Part shown: positions 43,205-52,313 of the stretch, piece by piece
Numbering within the stretch: the stretch's first letter is position 1
How the letters are laid out: the number at the start of each line of letters is the position of its first letter
Assembly: GCA_020348445.1 (NCBI GenBank)
Contig: CP070751.1
Coordinates: 4,062,662-4,126,661 of the forward strand
DNA from: Thermoplasmata archaeon
GTDB lineage: Archaea > Thermoplasmatota > Thermoplasmata > GCA-020350865
Direction of reading: 5' to 3'
Length of the DNA stretch: 64,000 nucleotides
Position numbers and translations under genes: made by a program
The notes under the pieces: model-generated
Databases searched by the model: none
What the model was told of the DNA's origin: nothing
What the model saw: only the letters and a program-made list of their open reading frames with translations

Positions 43205-44221
43205 CTAAACCAACCTCAACAGATCCCCTTGGGTTTTGGCAATGTTTTCTGTTGCAAGTGCATACTGCCAATGATCTTTGCATTCACAGTGAAGTTCTTC
43301 TATGTGATTGATATCCTGAGTCAGTGAAAATTCCCTTATTGCCTCCAATATATTCTTATCACATTTTCCGCAGTTATGTGCTCCTTTTTTCGTTCCTCCT
43401 GCTGTTGGGGATGACATCAGCCTATTTCCTTGGAGTTTGCTTGTGTTTTTCAGAACCTCCAAAACAGACCAAAGCCAGGGCGGCCTGTACTCTCTGTTTC
43501 TCCAAAGTCTTTCAACGAGTGTGAATTTCTGAATATTAATGGGATTGAATGAGATGGTCTGGGTATATTTTGAGATTTTCTCTGCCGAGCTTATAGTATC
43601 CTCTATTGCCTCCTTCTCGGTGAGAAACGGCGGTTTTATCAGAAGATATGTTTTAACACCAATGCCCAGGTCATTGATCGTTGTTGCCGCTTTTACATAG
43701 TCATCCAGTTTAAATCCCTTGTTTATCGAATTCTCTAAAACAAAATCATTTGCAGATTCAAGACCCATGGCAATCTCGATTTTATTAATGCCTTTTAGCC
43801 TCTCTGTCTTTACAAACTCGGGCCTTGTTTCAACTATGACCTTCTCGGTTTTTTCTTGAAGTACATTTAATATTTTATCCTGTACAGAGACAGGGATCTC
43901 CTCTTCATCAAAAAAGCTTCCAGATGTGTATATCTTGACTATTTTTTCACCTGAATATTTTTTCATTGCCTCTTGAAACTGATATATTAGGTCTTCTTCC
44001 CCAACACTCTCTCTCGCAGAATCGTTTATGTATCCGCACATTGAGCACCCGCTTGAAAGACCCCAGGCACATCCTCTTGTTCGTAAGATCATTACAAAGG
44101 AATCTACAATTTCGGAACCCAGTACATCCTTTTCTTTCCAGCAGCTAATATATTTTTTTAGATCATTTGGTCTGGGACGCTTTTGTCTTGCAGATTTTAC
44201 TGCTTCGTTCAGTTCTATCAT
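43205..44221 (-). CDS. raSEA: Archaeosine biosynthesis radical SAM protein RaSEA
   Basis: A 338-residue radical SAM protein with RTRGCAWGLSSGCSMCGYINDS, carrying the cluster Cys pattern of this family. It also has TSGSFFDEEEIP, VETRPEFV, EIAMGLESAND and a C-terminal Cys group (NCGKCD..CEC). It matches the archaeal partner of ArcS that converts the modified base at G15 of tRNA to archaeosine. The ArcS and TGT genes are not in this window. It lies between the radical SAM/HhH gene and the hexapeptide gene in one minus-strand run with gaps of 5-10 bp. Confidence 0.85.
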   Translation of the reverse strand: MIELNEAVKSARQKRPRPNDLKKYISCWKEKDVLGSEIVDSFVMILRTRGCAWGLSSGCSMCGYINDSARESVGEEDLIYQFQEAMKKYSGEKIVKIYTSGSFFDEEEIPVSVQDKILNVLQEKTEKVIVETRPEFVKTERLKGINKIEIAMGLESANDFVLENSINKGFKLDDYVKAATTINDLGIGVKTYLLIKPPFLTEKEAIEDTISSAEKISKYTQTISFNPINIQKFTLVERLWRNREYRPPWLWSVLEVLKNTSKLQGNRLMSSPTAGGTKKGAHNCGKCDKNILEAIREFSLTQDINHIEELHCECKDHWQYALATENIAKTQGDLLRLV

Positions 44222-44226
44222 GCTAT

Positions 44227-44745
44227 TCAGCCCAGCATTTTCTTGTATTCCTTGGCCTTTTTTAAAACCCTCGTATGATAGCCTCTTACCCTTTCGAAGT
44301 CCTCATCGGTTGCTGGCCTTAAAACCTTGCCTGGCGAGCCTATGAAAATCGACCTTGGAGGAATGATCTTTCCTTCTGGCACAAGTGAAGCAGCACCGAT
44401 AATAGAGCCTTCACCTACAACTGCACCATCCAAAACGATGGCACCTATACCTACCATTGATTCCTTCAATATTTTACAACCATGTAGTATTGCTCCGTGG
44501 GCAACAAGGGTTCCTTCCTCTATGATAAGCTCGAATTCTCTAGGTGCCTCTAAAAACGTATTCTCCAGGATGGCAACTTCATTTTCCAATGTAATTTTAT
44601 TTTCATCTGCCCTCAGAATAGAGCCGGTCCAGATGCTGGTGTTTTTTCCTATTTGCACATCTCCTACGATTTTTGCAGAAGAATCGATATAGGCTGAAGA
44701 GTGAATTTTCGGAGTTTTTCCCCCAAACGAAACTATGTTGCTCAT
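44227..44745 (-). CDS. Gamma-carbonic-anhydrase-like hexapeptide repeat protein
   Basis: A 172-residue left-handed beta-helix protein with many hexapeptide turns. Typical segments are SIWTGSILRADENKI, ILHGCKILKESMVGIGAIVLDGAVVGEGSIIGAASLVPEGK and IFIGSPGKVLRPAT. Of the three zinc-binding His of active gamma-carbonic anhydrases, two are present (LVAHGAILHGC). The usual His of the NIQDxxVLH segment is replaced, since the equivalent stretch reads AILENTFLEA. Catalysis as a carbonic anhydrase is therefore doubtful; a scaffolding or acyltransferase-like role is possible. It is the promoter-proximal gene of the minus-strand run, divergent from the secreted CRTAC-like protein. Confidence 0.85.
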   Translation of the reverse strand: MSNIVSFGGKTPKIHSSAYIDSSAKIVGDVQIGKNTSIWTGSILRADENKITLENEVAILENTFLEAPREFELIIEEGTLVAHGAILHGCKILKESMVGIGAIVLDGAVVGEGSIIGAASLVPEGKIIPPRSIFIGSPGKVLRPATDEDFERVRGYHTRVLKKAKEYKKMLG

Positions 44746-44928
44746 GATAACACCCTCAACGCAATATGCTTCATGGTTTTTGAATGTTTGCGAAAAGAAA
44801 ATACCAAATGGAATTCATTAGTCATATCTGCCCTTGGATACTTAAAAGGGAGAAGGTCATCCTTAAACCCATTTTCCGCAAAATTATTAAGTAATCAGAA
44901 ATCCCTTTATCATCCATGGGCGAGATAT

Positions 44929-47900
44929 ATGAATAAGAAGATTACTGTTATGGTGATCACAATCCTTTTAATGATGGTTCCAAGCCTATGCTTTACTCCT
45001 TTGTTTAATCACAATCCTGTTGAACAGTACATTCCAAATGCGGTTGATCCTGAGTTACATTTGGAAAATAGCGAATCACCTTCTTCTATTACATCCAAAA
45101 CCAGAAGCGGCGGTGTAAATTTCACTAACGTGACAGATGAGGTGGGTCTTTCAGGTGTCAGGGGTGATTCATATGCCTGGGGCGACTACAACAACGATGG
45201 CTACCAGGACCTCCTTGTGAAGGGTAGCAGGTTATTTGAGAACAACGGTCCCCCCCATTGGGATTTTAAGGAAGTCACAGCTCAAGTTGGTTTAGAGGGA
45301 AGCGGATATGCTGTGTGGGGCGATTACAACAATGACGGTTATCTGGATTTCTATGCAGTGGGTCATCCATATGAATACTGGGATTGCCTCTGGAGGAACA
45401 GTGGTCCTCCTGATTATTCTTTTATCAACGTTACAGAGGATGCAGGCAACCTAGACGACGGCATGCCCGGCCTTGCGGCAGGCTGGGCAGATTATGACAG
45501 AGACGGTTTTATAGATTTATATATCGTGAACTGGAGGGATGCTGATGATATCAGGTATCCAGATGTTCTTTATCACAACAATGGTGACGGCACATTCATC
45601 GATGTAACCGTCGATGCCGGGGTTTACGAGGGCGATAATCCTTTTGCAGGAATGGGTGTTAACTGGGGTGATTACAACAACGATGGCTGGCCAGACATCT
45701 ACGTCTCCAACTATCTTGTGACTCCCAATTATCTTTACGAGAACAACCAGGACGGAACCTTTTCAGAGGTTGCACATGAGAAAAACGCCGCAGGTTTGGC
45801 TCCTGCCGGGGGATATTACGGACACACAGCAGGCTCATCATGGGCCGATTATGATCATGACGGGGATCTGGATATGTGGGTAAGCAACCTGGCCCATACC
45901 ACGGACCCAAGGGGTTTTTACACTGACTATTCCCAGATGCTGCGCAATGATGGACCGGATCAGGGATATGCCTTCACAGATGTCAGGGATGATACAGGGA
46001 TCGAGAAAAAACCTTATATGAGCGAAGACGAGCTGCATTTTGGCATTGCCTGGGGTGATTACGATAACGACGGCGATTATGATATGTTCATACCCCAGAT
46101 AAAGAACTATGTGGATTACGCATTTTCATTCTTTTTTGAGAACAACGGAGACGGGACTTTCACTGATGTAAGCGACGATGTGGGTGTAAAGGTATGGGAC
46201 AGCGACGGAGCCTGCTGGGTAGACTATAATAACGACGGCTATATCGATTTGATAACAGAAGGCAAGTATCATTACGAAAACGGTAAATACGAGGTGAGGT
46301 TGTTTAAAAACAACGGTGAGGCGCAAAACAATTGGCTGGATGTGCAGCTTGTTGCCAATGAGAGCAATTTTGCTTCAATTGGTGCAAGAATCAAGGTCAG
46401 CGCAAATGGAATCACGCAGATGAAGGAACTGGAGGGTGGAACAGCAGGACATTCATATCAACATTCTCTGGCTCAGCATTTTGGATTTGGGGATTATTCA
46501 GGTGATGTTGATATTGAAATCTGGTGGCCTTCAGGTGAAGAGAGGATATTAAATGATGTACCTACTAACCAGAGGATAATTGTGAGTGCCTGCGAATATG
46601 ACCCGGTATTATTTGAGGTAACGAGCTCAGATAGAGAGCCGTATGAGGAGGATATTGTGACGGTTTATGCCACTATCCAGAATGCTGGAAGATATGACAT
46701 CGAATCTCTTTTCGTAAAATTCTACGACGGTGATGTTAATACCGTTCCCATTGGTACCCAAGAGTTAAATGATCTTTCTCCATTGGAAAAAAGATTTGTA
46801 CAGATTGAATGGGACACCACCAAAAAACAGGGAAGCCACAAAATTACAGTTCAAATTGAAGATATTGATTTAAGGGATGATAATACAGTAAATAACTTTG
46901 GCACCATCGATATAAAGGTATTAAAACGTATACCGGATCTTATGGTATCCTCTATTGAGTTTTCAGATTCATCTCCTTTTGAGGGGGACACAATAACGAT
47001 AACAGCCCATATACAGAACCTTGGAAACAGAGAGGCCAATTCAGCAACAATAACTTTCTTTGATGGAGACATCTATACTTTTCCAATTGGTATTAAGTAT
47101 ATAATCGACGTACCAGCAGAAAGCGATAAAATTACTCATATTGAATGGGATACGACTGATAAGAAGGGGAGTCATATAATCACGATTCTAATCGATGATG
47201 TTGTGCCCGAGGAGGAGGAAACTGAAAATAACATGGAAAGTAAAAATATTGAAGTAAGGGAATACGAAGAGCCTCCACATCAACCCCCAAAGGACCCGAA
47301 CAATGCTCCTTTTATCACCGAGTTTACTTGCGAGCCCTCAAACATTTTAGTAGGAGGAAGTTGTACACTGACAGTCTATGCTGAAGATTTGGATGGCGAC
47401 TTTTTAACGTACGACTACCAAGCAACAGATGGAATCATATCAGGATATGGGAATGTGGTTTTGTGGTATGCCCCAGATGAAAAAGGCACTTACGAGATCA
47501 CAGTCGTTGTAAAGGATACAAAGGATGCAGAGGACACAGAGAGTGTATCAGTTGAGGTCAAAATAAATAGTCCTCCCCATATCAAGACCTTTTTGGGTTC
47601 TTCTGATGTTGTTTCCAACAACGGGATCGACGCGGTGTTGTTCACCGCTGAAATAGAGGACGAAAATGGATTGCAGGACATAGATAATGTTAGGATAGAT
47701 CTAAGTGAGATAGGCGGAAGTCCCAGGCAAAAGATGTACGATGATGGGAGTCACAAAGATGAGGAACCTGAAGATGGTATATATTCGTTTGAAGCAGTGA
47801 TTCCCCAAAGTGTGGAGCCTGGGGAAAAGACGATTAGAATCACGGTCAAGGATGAATCTGGGAGAGAAATAACTCAGGATGTTATTATCACCGTAATTTC

Positions 47901-48030
47901 GGAGGAAAAAGATGAAAGCGAACGTACCTCTGAGGTTCCCATTTTTTTCACCTTCATCATCTTCTTGGCGGTCATTTTAACAATAATTGCCACTTTGGCC
48001 TTTATTTTTCAAAGGAAAAAGAGGAAATAA
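44929..48030 (+). CDS. Secreted FG-GAP / ASPIC-UnbV / CARDB surface protein (CRTAC-like)
   Basis: From the ATG at 44929 this is 1033 residues; the frame is open 76 codons earlier but that part overlaps the divergent gene and lacks a signal. Residues 1-24 are a signal peptide. Residues ~60-460 hold about seven FG-GAP/VCBS repeats (WGDYNNDGY.D, Ca-binding Asp loops). Residues ~469-553 match the ASPIC/UnbV domain (IGARIKVSANG.., HFGFG, WWPSGEERILNDVPTNQ). Two CARDB-type adhesion domains follow (~557-664, 667-779), then two more beta-sandwich domains and a C-terminal membrane helix (~1002-1027) with a basic tail. It faces outward and is anchored at its C-terminus; binding of carbohydrate or surfaces is likely. 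Confidence 0.88.
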   Translation: MNKKITVMVITILLMMVPSLCFTPLFNHNPVEQYIPNAVDPELHLENSESPSSITSKTRSGGVNFTNVTDEVGLSGVRGDSYAWGDYNNDGYQDLLVKGSRLFENNGPPHWDFKEVTAQVGLEGSGYAVWGDYNNDGYLDFYAVGHPYEYWDCLWRNSGPPDYSFINVTEDAGNLDDGMPGLAAGWADYDRDGFIDLYIVNWRDADDIRYPDVLYHNNGDGTFIDVTVDAGVYEGDNPFAGMGVNWGDYNNDGWPDIYVSNYLVTPNYLYENNQDGTFSEVAHEKNAAGLAPAGGYYGHTAGSSWADYDHDGDLDMWVSNLAHTTDPRGFYTDYSQMLRNDGPDQGYAFTDVRDDTGIEKKPYMSEDELHFGIAWGDYDNDGDYDMFIPQIKNYVDYAFSFFFENNGDGTFTDVSDDVGVKVWDSDGACWVDYNNDGYIDLITEGKYHYENGKYEVRLFKNNGEAQNNWLDVQLVANESNFASIGARIKVSANGITQMKELEGGTAGHSYQHSLAQHFGFGDYSGDVDIEIWWPSGEERILNDVPTNQRIIVSACEYDPVLFEVTSSDREPYEEDIVTVYATIQNAGRYDIESLFVKFYDGDVNTVPIGTQELNDLSPLEKRFVQIEWDTTKKQGSHKITVQIEDIDLRDDNTVNNFGTIDIKVLKRIPDLMVSSIEFSDSSPFEGDTITITAHIQNLGNREANSATITFFDGDIYTFPIGIKYIIDVPAESDKITHIEWDTTDKKGSHIITILIDDVVPEEEETENNMESKNIEVREYEEPPHQPPKDPNNAPFITEFTCEPSNILVGGSCTLTVYAEDLDGDFLTYDYQATDGIISGYGNVVLWYAPDEKGTYEITVVVKDTKDAEDTESVSVEVKINSPPHIKTFLGSSDVVSNNGIDAVLFTAEIEDENGLQDIDNVRIDLSEIGGSPRQKMYDDGSHKDEEPEDGIYSFEAVIPQSVEPGEKTIRITVKDESGREITQDVIITVISEEKDESERTSEVPIFFTFIIFLAVILTIIATLAFIFQRKKRK

Positions 48031-48173
48031 AGACAAGACTTCGTTTTAATAAAGGAGAATTACCTTTGATAATACCTAATGGCAGGTTTAAGGCATATAT
48101 ACGGCGGATTTGAACTGTATCGGGTAGGATACATTCACCTTTCCTTTAAGCACAACCTTGATATACAGAAATA

Positions 48174-49628
48174 ATGTTTTATGATTCTATGATGCCCTTA
48201 AAAGAGGTTAACGTACTTGACATAAACTCGGAACACCTTGGTGTGCCAACGTTCCAGCTCATGGAGAATGCTGGGAAGGGCACAGCAGAAACCGCACTTG
48301 CACAATTTCAAATCGAGAATAAGAATGTTGTTATAATATGCGGCCCTGGAAACAACGGTGGTGATGGATATGTCACAGCAAGGTATCTTTCAGAGAAAAG
48401 CAAAGTTAAAGTGATTCTGTTAAAGCCTGAAAGCAAGATTCGCTCGAAGATATCAAGGACAAATTATGACAAGATAAAGGATACAATCGAGATAGTCGAT
48501 GCAACTTCTCTGGAAAAAGACATCGAAGGTGCAGAGCTTGTCATAGATGCCATGCTGGGAATAGGCATTTTTGGGGAGGTGAGAGAGCCGTACCTGTCCT
48601 GCATAAGAACCATTAACAAATCCAATGTCCAGGTATTGTCTGTAGATGTGCCAAGTGGCCTGGGAACAAAGGATGCCATACATCCAGAAATGACAGTCAC
48701 TTTTCATGATGTTAAGAAAGGAATGACAAAAGAGAACTCGGGTGATATTGTGGTAGTTGATATTGGTATACCCAAGGAGGCTGAGAAATTTCTCGGCCCT
48801 GGAGAGTATGTGTATTTTCCAAAACCAAAAGAGGATTCCCATAAGGGAGACAATGGCAGACTCTTGATCGTTGGGGGAGGACCATATACAGGAGCCCCGG
48901 CTCTTGCTGGTTTGGCTGCATACCGCATGGGTGTTGATCTTGTTCATATCGCCACCCCAAAAAAGACCTACCAGGTGATTGCTTCCTATTCACCTAATTT
49001 CATAGTTCATAGGCTAAGTGGAGATATATTCACCTCTGAAGATATGACAATTTTAAATGACTGGATAGATAAAATAGATGCCATTGTAATTGGTTGCGGC
49101 CTCGGGGATCACCCCGATACACAAAACGCGGTCTTGGAGTTTATCAAGGAATGCCAAAAACCTTTGGTCATAGACGCCGATGCCATAAAACCTGTTGCAG
49201 GGGAACTAGGGGTTCTGAAAGATCGGGATGGAGTATTGACCCCTCACGCTGGAGAGTTCAAAATACTAAGTGGAAAAAATGTCGAGCCAGACATCGAATC
49301 CAGAGCTGAACAGGTGAAGTTATTTGCCAATGAATCAGGATTCACAATTTTAATGAAAGGGGCGATCGATATAATCTCAGATGGCGAGAATGTGAAACTG
49401 AACAAGACAGGCAATTGCGCCATGACGGTAGGGGGAACAGGAGATGTGTTGGCAGGTTGTGTGGGTGCCATGCTTTCGAAGGGCGTATCCCCTTTCAACT
49501 CGGCAAGAATCGCTGCCTTCACAAACGGCACTGCAGGGGATTTGGCATTCAAGGATCTGGGCTACTCCATGATGGCCACTGATATAATTGAAAAGATACC
49601 AATTGTCGTGAAATCGTTTTTAAGATGA
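48174..49628 (+). CDS. nnr: Bifunctional NAD(P)H-hydrate repair enzyme Nnr
   Basis: A 484-residue fusion. The N-terminal ~215 residues are the NAD(P)HX epimerase (YjeF_N type; ICGPGNNGGDGYVTARYL, DVPSGLGTK). The rest is the ADP-dependent NAD(P)HX dehydratase (GGGPYTGAPALAGLAAYR, VIDADAIK, LTPHAGEF, GGTGDVLAG). Together they repair hydrated NADH and NADPH formed by damage or heat. Fusion of the two activities is standard in archaea and many bacteria. The start MFYDSMM is compact; an ATG six codons later is also possible. Confidence 0.94.
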   Translation: MFYDSMMPLKEVNVLDINSEHLGVPTFQLMENAGKGTAETALAQFQIENKNVVIICGPGNNGGDGYVTARYLSEKSKVKVILLKPESKIRSKISRTNYDKIKDTIEIVDATSLEKDIEGAELVIDAMLGIGIFGEVREPYLSCIRTINKSNVQVLSVDVPSGLGTKDAIHPEMTVTFHDVKKGMTKENSGDIVVVDIGIPKEAEKFLGPGEYVYFPKPKEDSHKGDNGRLLIVGGGPYTGAPALAGLAAYRMGVDLVHIATPKKTYQVIASYSPNFIVHRLSGDIFTSEDMTILNDWIDKIDAIVIGCGLGDHPDTQNAVLEFIKECQKPLVIDADAIKPVAGELGVLKDRDGVLTPHAGEFKILSGKNVEPDIESRAEQVKLFANESGFTILMKGAIDIISDGENVKLNKTGNCAMTVGGTGDVLAGCVGAMLSKGVSPFNSARIAAFTNGTAGDLAFKDLGYSMMATDIIEKIPIVVKSFLR

Positions 49629-49783
49629 TTTTTGTCAGTCTAATTTGGATATTTCCTCTTTACTGGCTGTATCTTATTAAAGATGGCGGGAGAAATGGAA
49701 AGGGGGACATTTTTCTATTGCTTAATTCAAATAACCTAACAACTTTAATATGTCCCTACCCATTACCCCCTTCTCGTGATAAT

Positions 49784-51043
49784 ATGCCAAAGCCCGCACT
49801 GTCTAAGATAGTGGAAGAGCAGATCAAAAAACCCTCTCCAATAAGGCAGATCATGAAGATGGCGGAGCGTAAAAATATCATCAACATGGGCCTTGACCCC
49901 GATGATGTCATATCATTCGGCGGGGGATGGGTTAACCACGAAGCACCTGAAGAGTTTCGGAAAAGTTACATCCAGGTATGCAGCGACAAGAAGGAGTTTC
50001 ATAAAAGCGGAGCTTACAGCGCCACACCCGGTGACAGTGACCTGAGGGATTTGATAGCAAATTATGAAAAGGAAATATTTGGAATAAAAGATTTGACTTG
50101 CGACAATGTAATAATTGGGCAGAGCAGCACCCAGGTCACCCACGATACCTTCATATGTCTTGCAGATCCAGGGGATGCGATTTTACTTTTAGATCCAACT
50201 TACGCCAATTATCCTGGACAAATGGATTTTGCACTTCCAAATTCCAAGATCCTCCATTTGCAGGTCCTTGATCCTGCGACATGGACCTATCTACCAGATG
50301 TAAACAAGACCATAGAGGATTTCAAGAGCATCTTCTCAGAGCATAAGCCAAAACTGGTGCTAATTCCATCACCAGATAATCCCTCAAGCAAGATGATACA
50401 TCCCGAGTTGTTGAGTACAATGCGGGATGTAACAAAGGAGGCAGGTTCATTTCTGTTAATTGACCATGCCTATAAAACCCAGTATTTTGGAGACTCACCC
50501 CCAAAGTACTTCTCTTGGTCTCCTTCTGAGCATGAGAACCTCGTCACATTGCATTCCAATTCCAAGTGGGCAAGGGGTTTGGGCAGGAGGCTCGGATGGG
50601 TCGAGGCCGCAGAGCATGTGATAGATGGCATGGAGCGCATACAGCAGTGCAGTATCCTATGTCCCGACTCTTTGCATCAGATGGCAATGAAAGCCTATCT
50701 TTCCAAGGCCCTTGAGGATGGAACCCTGAAGCAGTATGTGGAGGAGGTTAGAAGATCCTATGAGGAAGCAGCCAATACAACAATTTCCGCAATTGACCAT
50801 CATCTTGGAAAACCGAGATTGGAACCTGACGGCGGCCTTTACACTGTAATGCATGTAGGCGAGGATTCTGATGAGTTCGTATTGAGGGTTTTAAAGAATA
50901 CTGGCGTGCTTTTCATACCTGGCAAGGGTTTTGGGGAGTCTCTTAAAAATGGAGTCAGGATATCATATGGACCCTGGGTCGGGAATCACGAGAAGATAAA
51001 AGAAGGTATGGAGAGGGTTGGTAAGTACTTGGGTAAGAATTGA
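49784..51043 (+). CDS. PLP-dependent aminotransferase, class I/II fold
   Basis: A 419-residue fold-type I PLP enzyme from the ATG at 49784; the frame opens at 49625, but a TATA-like ACTTTAATATG at 49742-49752 lies inside that extension, arguing against it. Family segments are ISFGGGWVNHEAPEEF near the N-terminus, SATPGDSDLRDLIANYEKE, PTYANYPGQ, PSPDNPSS, DHAYK and SNSKWARGLGRRLGW, with Lys261 as the likely PLP Schiff-base residue. The N-P-S/T-G motif is changed to DNPSSKM. Substrate specificity cannot be told; candidates are branched-chain, aromatic or aspartate-type transamination. Confidence 0.88.
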   Translation: MPKPALSKIVEEQIKKPSPIRQIMKMAERKNIINMGLDPDDVISFGGGWVNHEAPEEFRKSYIQVCSDKKEFHKSGAYSATPGDSDLRDLIANYEKEIFGIKDLTCDNVIIGQSSTQVTHDTFICLADPGDAILLLDPTYANYPGQMDFALPNSKILHLQVLDPATWTYLPDVNKTIEDFKSIFSEHKPKLVLIPSPDNPSSKMIHPELLSTMRDVTKEAGSFLLIDHAYKTQYFGDSPPKYFSWSPSEHENLVTLHSNSKWARGLGRRLGWVEAAEHVIDGMERIQQCSILCPDSLHQMAMKAYLSKALEDGTLKQYVEEVRRSYEEAANTTISAIDHHLGKPRLEPDGGLYTVMHVGEDSDEFVLRVLKNTGVLFIPGKGFGESLKNGVRISYGPWVGNHEKIKEGMERVGKYLGKN

Positions 51044-51096
51044 AGGTTTGAAATAATTGATAAAGATGTAATTACCTTGATATTCCCCTGAGACAT

Positions 51097-52293
51097 TCAG
51101 CTTAAGACAGCTACAGTATCGGACTTGGTATTGATTTCACCATGTTGATCCGTTACTGTCAGACTAATCCCGTAATAACCAGGATTACTAAATGTATAAG
51201 TTGTTTTTTCATTTGTATCGGAGTGTACCATGACACCTGGTTTCTCTGCACTTGAACTAAGAGTGATAAGCCAATAGTATTCTAAATCCCCCTCATCCTC
51301 AGAACTACTGCCATCAAAATCTATCTCCTCATTTAAGTCTATGTTACCATCTTCATTTCCGGGAGGTGGATCATCGATTGTGTATTTTGCTTTTGGAGGG
51401 GCATTTATTAACAATTTCTTCTCAACAGTGTAGCTGGCATAGTTTGACGAGCTTTTGATAGCATTGTTTTCTATATCGATAGAAACTGTATAATTACCAC
51501 TTTTTGCATAGGTTAATGTTGTGGAGTACAGCGCATTTTCCGGGGTCTCCCATTCTCCTATACCTGATGTGATAGATAATGATTCAGATGTATTTGCGAT
51601 ACTGGAAATCCTGATCTCTGCATCTTTAGGCTGTGCATTGTCCTCACCGCCTACTCCAACGTTAAGTGTGAACTGCGGCTGCCCACCAACGATAACATTA
51701 TCGGTATTGGTTAGGGTAATGTACTTCAATACCCAATCAATTTTATAAGTGGCCTCACCTGAAACACCCTCATATTCCACGAAGATTTTATACTCGCCGT
51801 TGTCCACAACAAATTCATTGTAGTCAATAGTTATGGCAGCCGAATTACCGGTTATCTTCCAGTTATTGTTGGAATAAACCTCATCGATGCCGAATTTTAT
51901 GGTTATTTTAGCTTTTCCTGAGCTTTCAGTTGCACTGTCAGAACTGATGTAAGCATTCAATACCAACCCATCTGATCCAGTTTGCGGATTGATTGCGATG
52001 TCTGTAGGTGCCCGCGGCAGAAAGATAAATATTACAATGCTCGCGATGATAACAAGAATTACCACGGTAACTATTATCAGGCCTTTCTTTACCCCAGGCT
52101 TCGGTTTCTTTGATGGAGGTGGAGCCGCTGCCACCTGCGGTGGTTCCTCGGGAGGCATTTCTTCTGCTACTTCTACTACCTCTCCCTCATATATTTCATC
52201 TTCAAAGTCATCTTCATAATCTTCTTCAAACTCATCATCATCATAATCCAATCGTACATCCAAAGTATCACCCCATTTTGGGCTGGGATTCAA
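51097..52293 (-). CDS. Single-pass membrane protein with acidic tail and PKD domain
   Basis: A 398-residue protein. It begins with a very acidic, Pro-rich cytoplasmic tail (~65 residues, DYDDDEFEEDYEDDFEDE and PPEEPPQ), then a basic stop-transfer and a membrane helix at about 70-93. The outside part holds two or three beta-sandwich domains, and the last ~95 residues are a PKD domain (GDLEYYWLITL, TYTFSNPGYYGISLTVTDQHG). Topology is N-terminus in. Such proteins act in surface adhesion or as receptors. It lies 20 bp from the next minus-strand gene, also a membrane-anchored surface protein, so the two probably work together. Confidence 0.8.
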   Translation of the reverse strand: MNPSPKWGDTLDVRLDYDDDEFEEDYEDDFEDEIYEGEVVEVAEEMPPEEPPQVAAAPPPSKKPKPGVKKGLIIVTVVILVIIASIVIFIFLPRAPTDIAINPQTGSDGLVLNAYISSDSATESSGKAKITIKFGIDEVYSNNNWKITGNSAAITIDYNEFVVDNGEYKIFVEYEGVSGEATYKIDWVLKYITLTNTDNVIVGGQPQFTLNVGVGGEDNAQPKDAEIRISSIANTSESLSITSGIGEWETPENALYSTTLTYAKSGNYTVSIDIENNAIKSSSNYASYTVEKKLLINAPPKAKYTIDDPPPGNEDGNIDLNEEIDFDGSSSEDEGDLEYYWLITLSSSAEKPGVMVHSDTNEKTTYTFSNPGYYGISLTVTDQHGEINTKSDTVAVLS

Positions 52294-52313
52294 AGGCTAG
52301 TTATGGCCTTTCA

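Noticed and set aside
44327..44692. Plus-strand ORF of 121 residues
   Set aside because: Antisense shadow of the hexapeptide gene with no independent signals.
44701..44928. Longer N-terminus for the CRTAC-like protein
   Set aside because: It would overlap the divergent hexapeptide gene and bury the signal peptide; ATG 44929 gives a clean signal.
49625..49783. Longer N-terminus for the aminotransferase
   Set aside because: The extension is hydrophobic and unlike the family, overlaps the nnr stop and contains a likely TATA box; ATG 49784 fits better.
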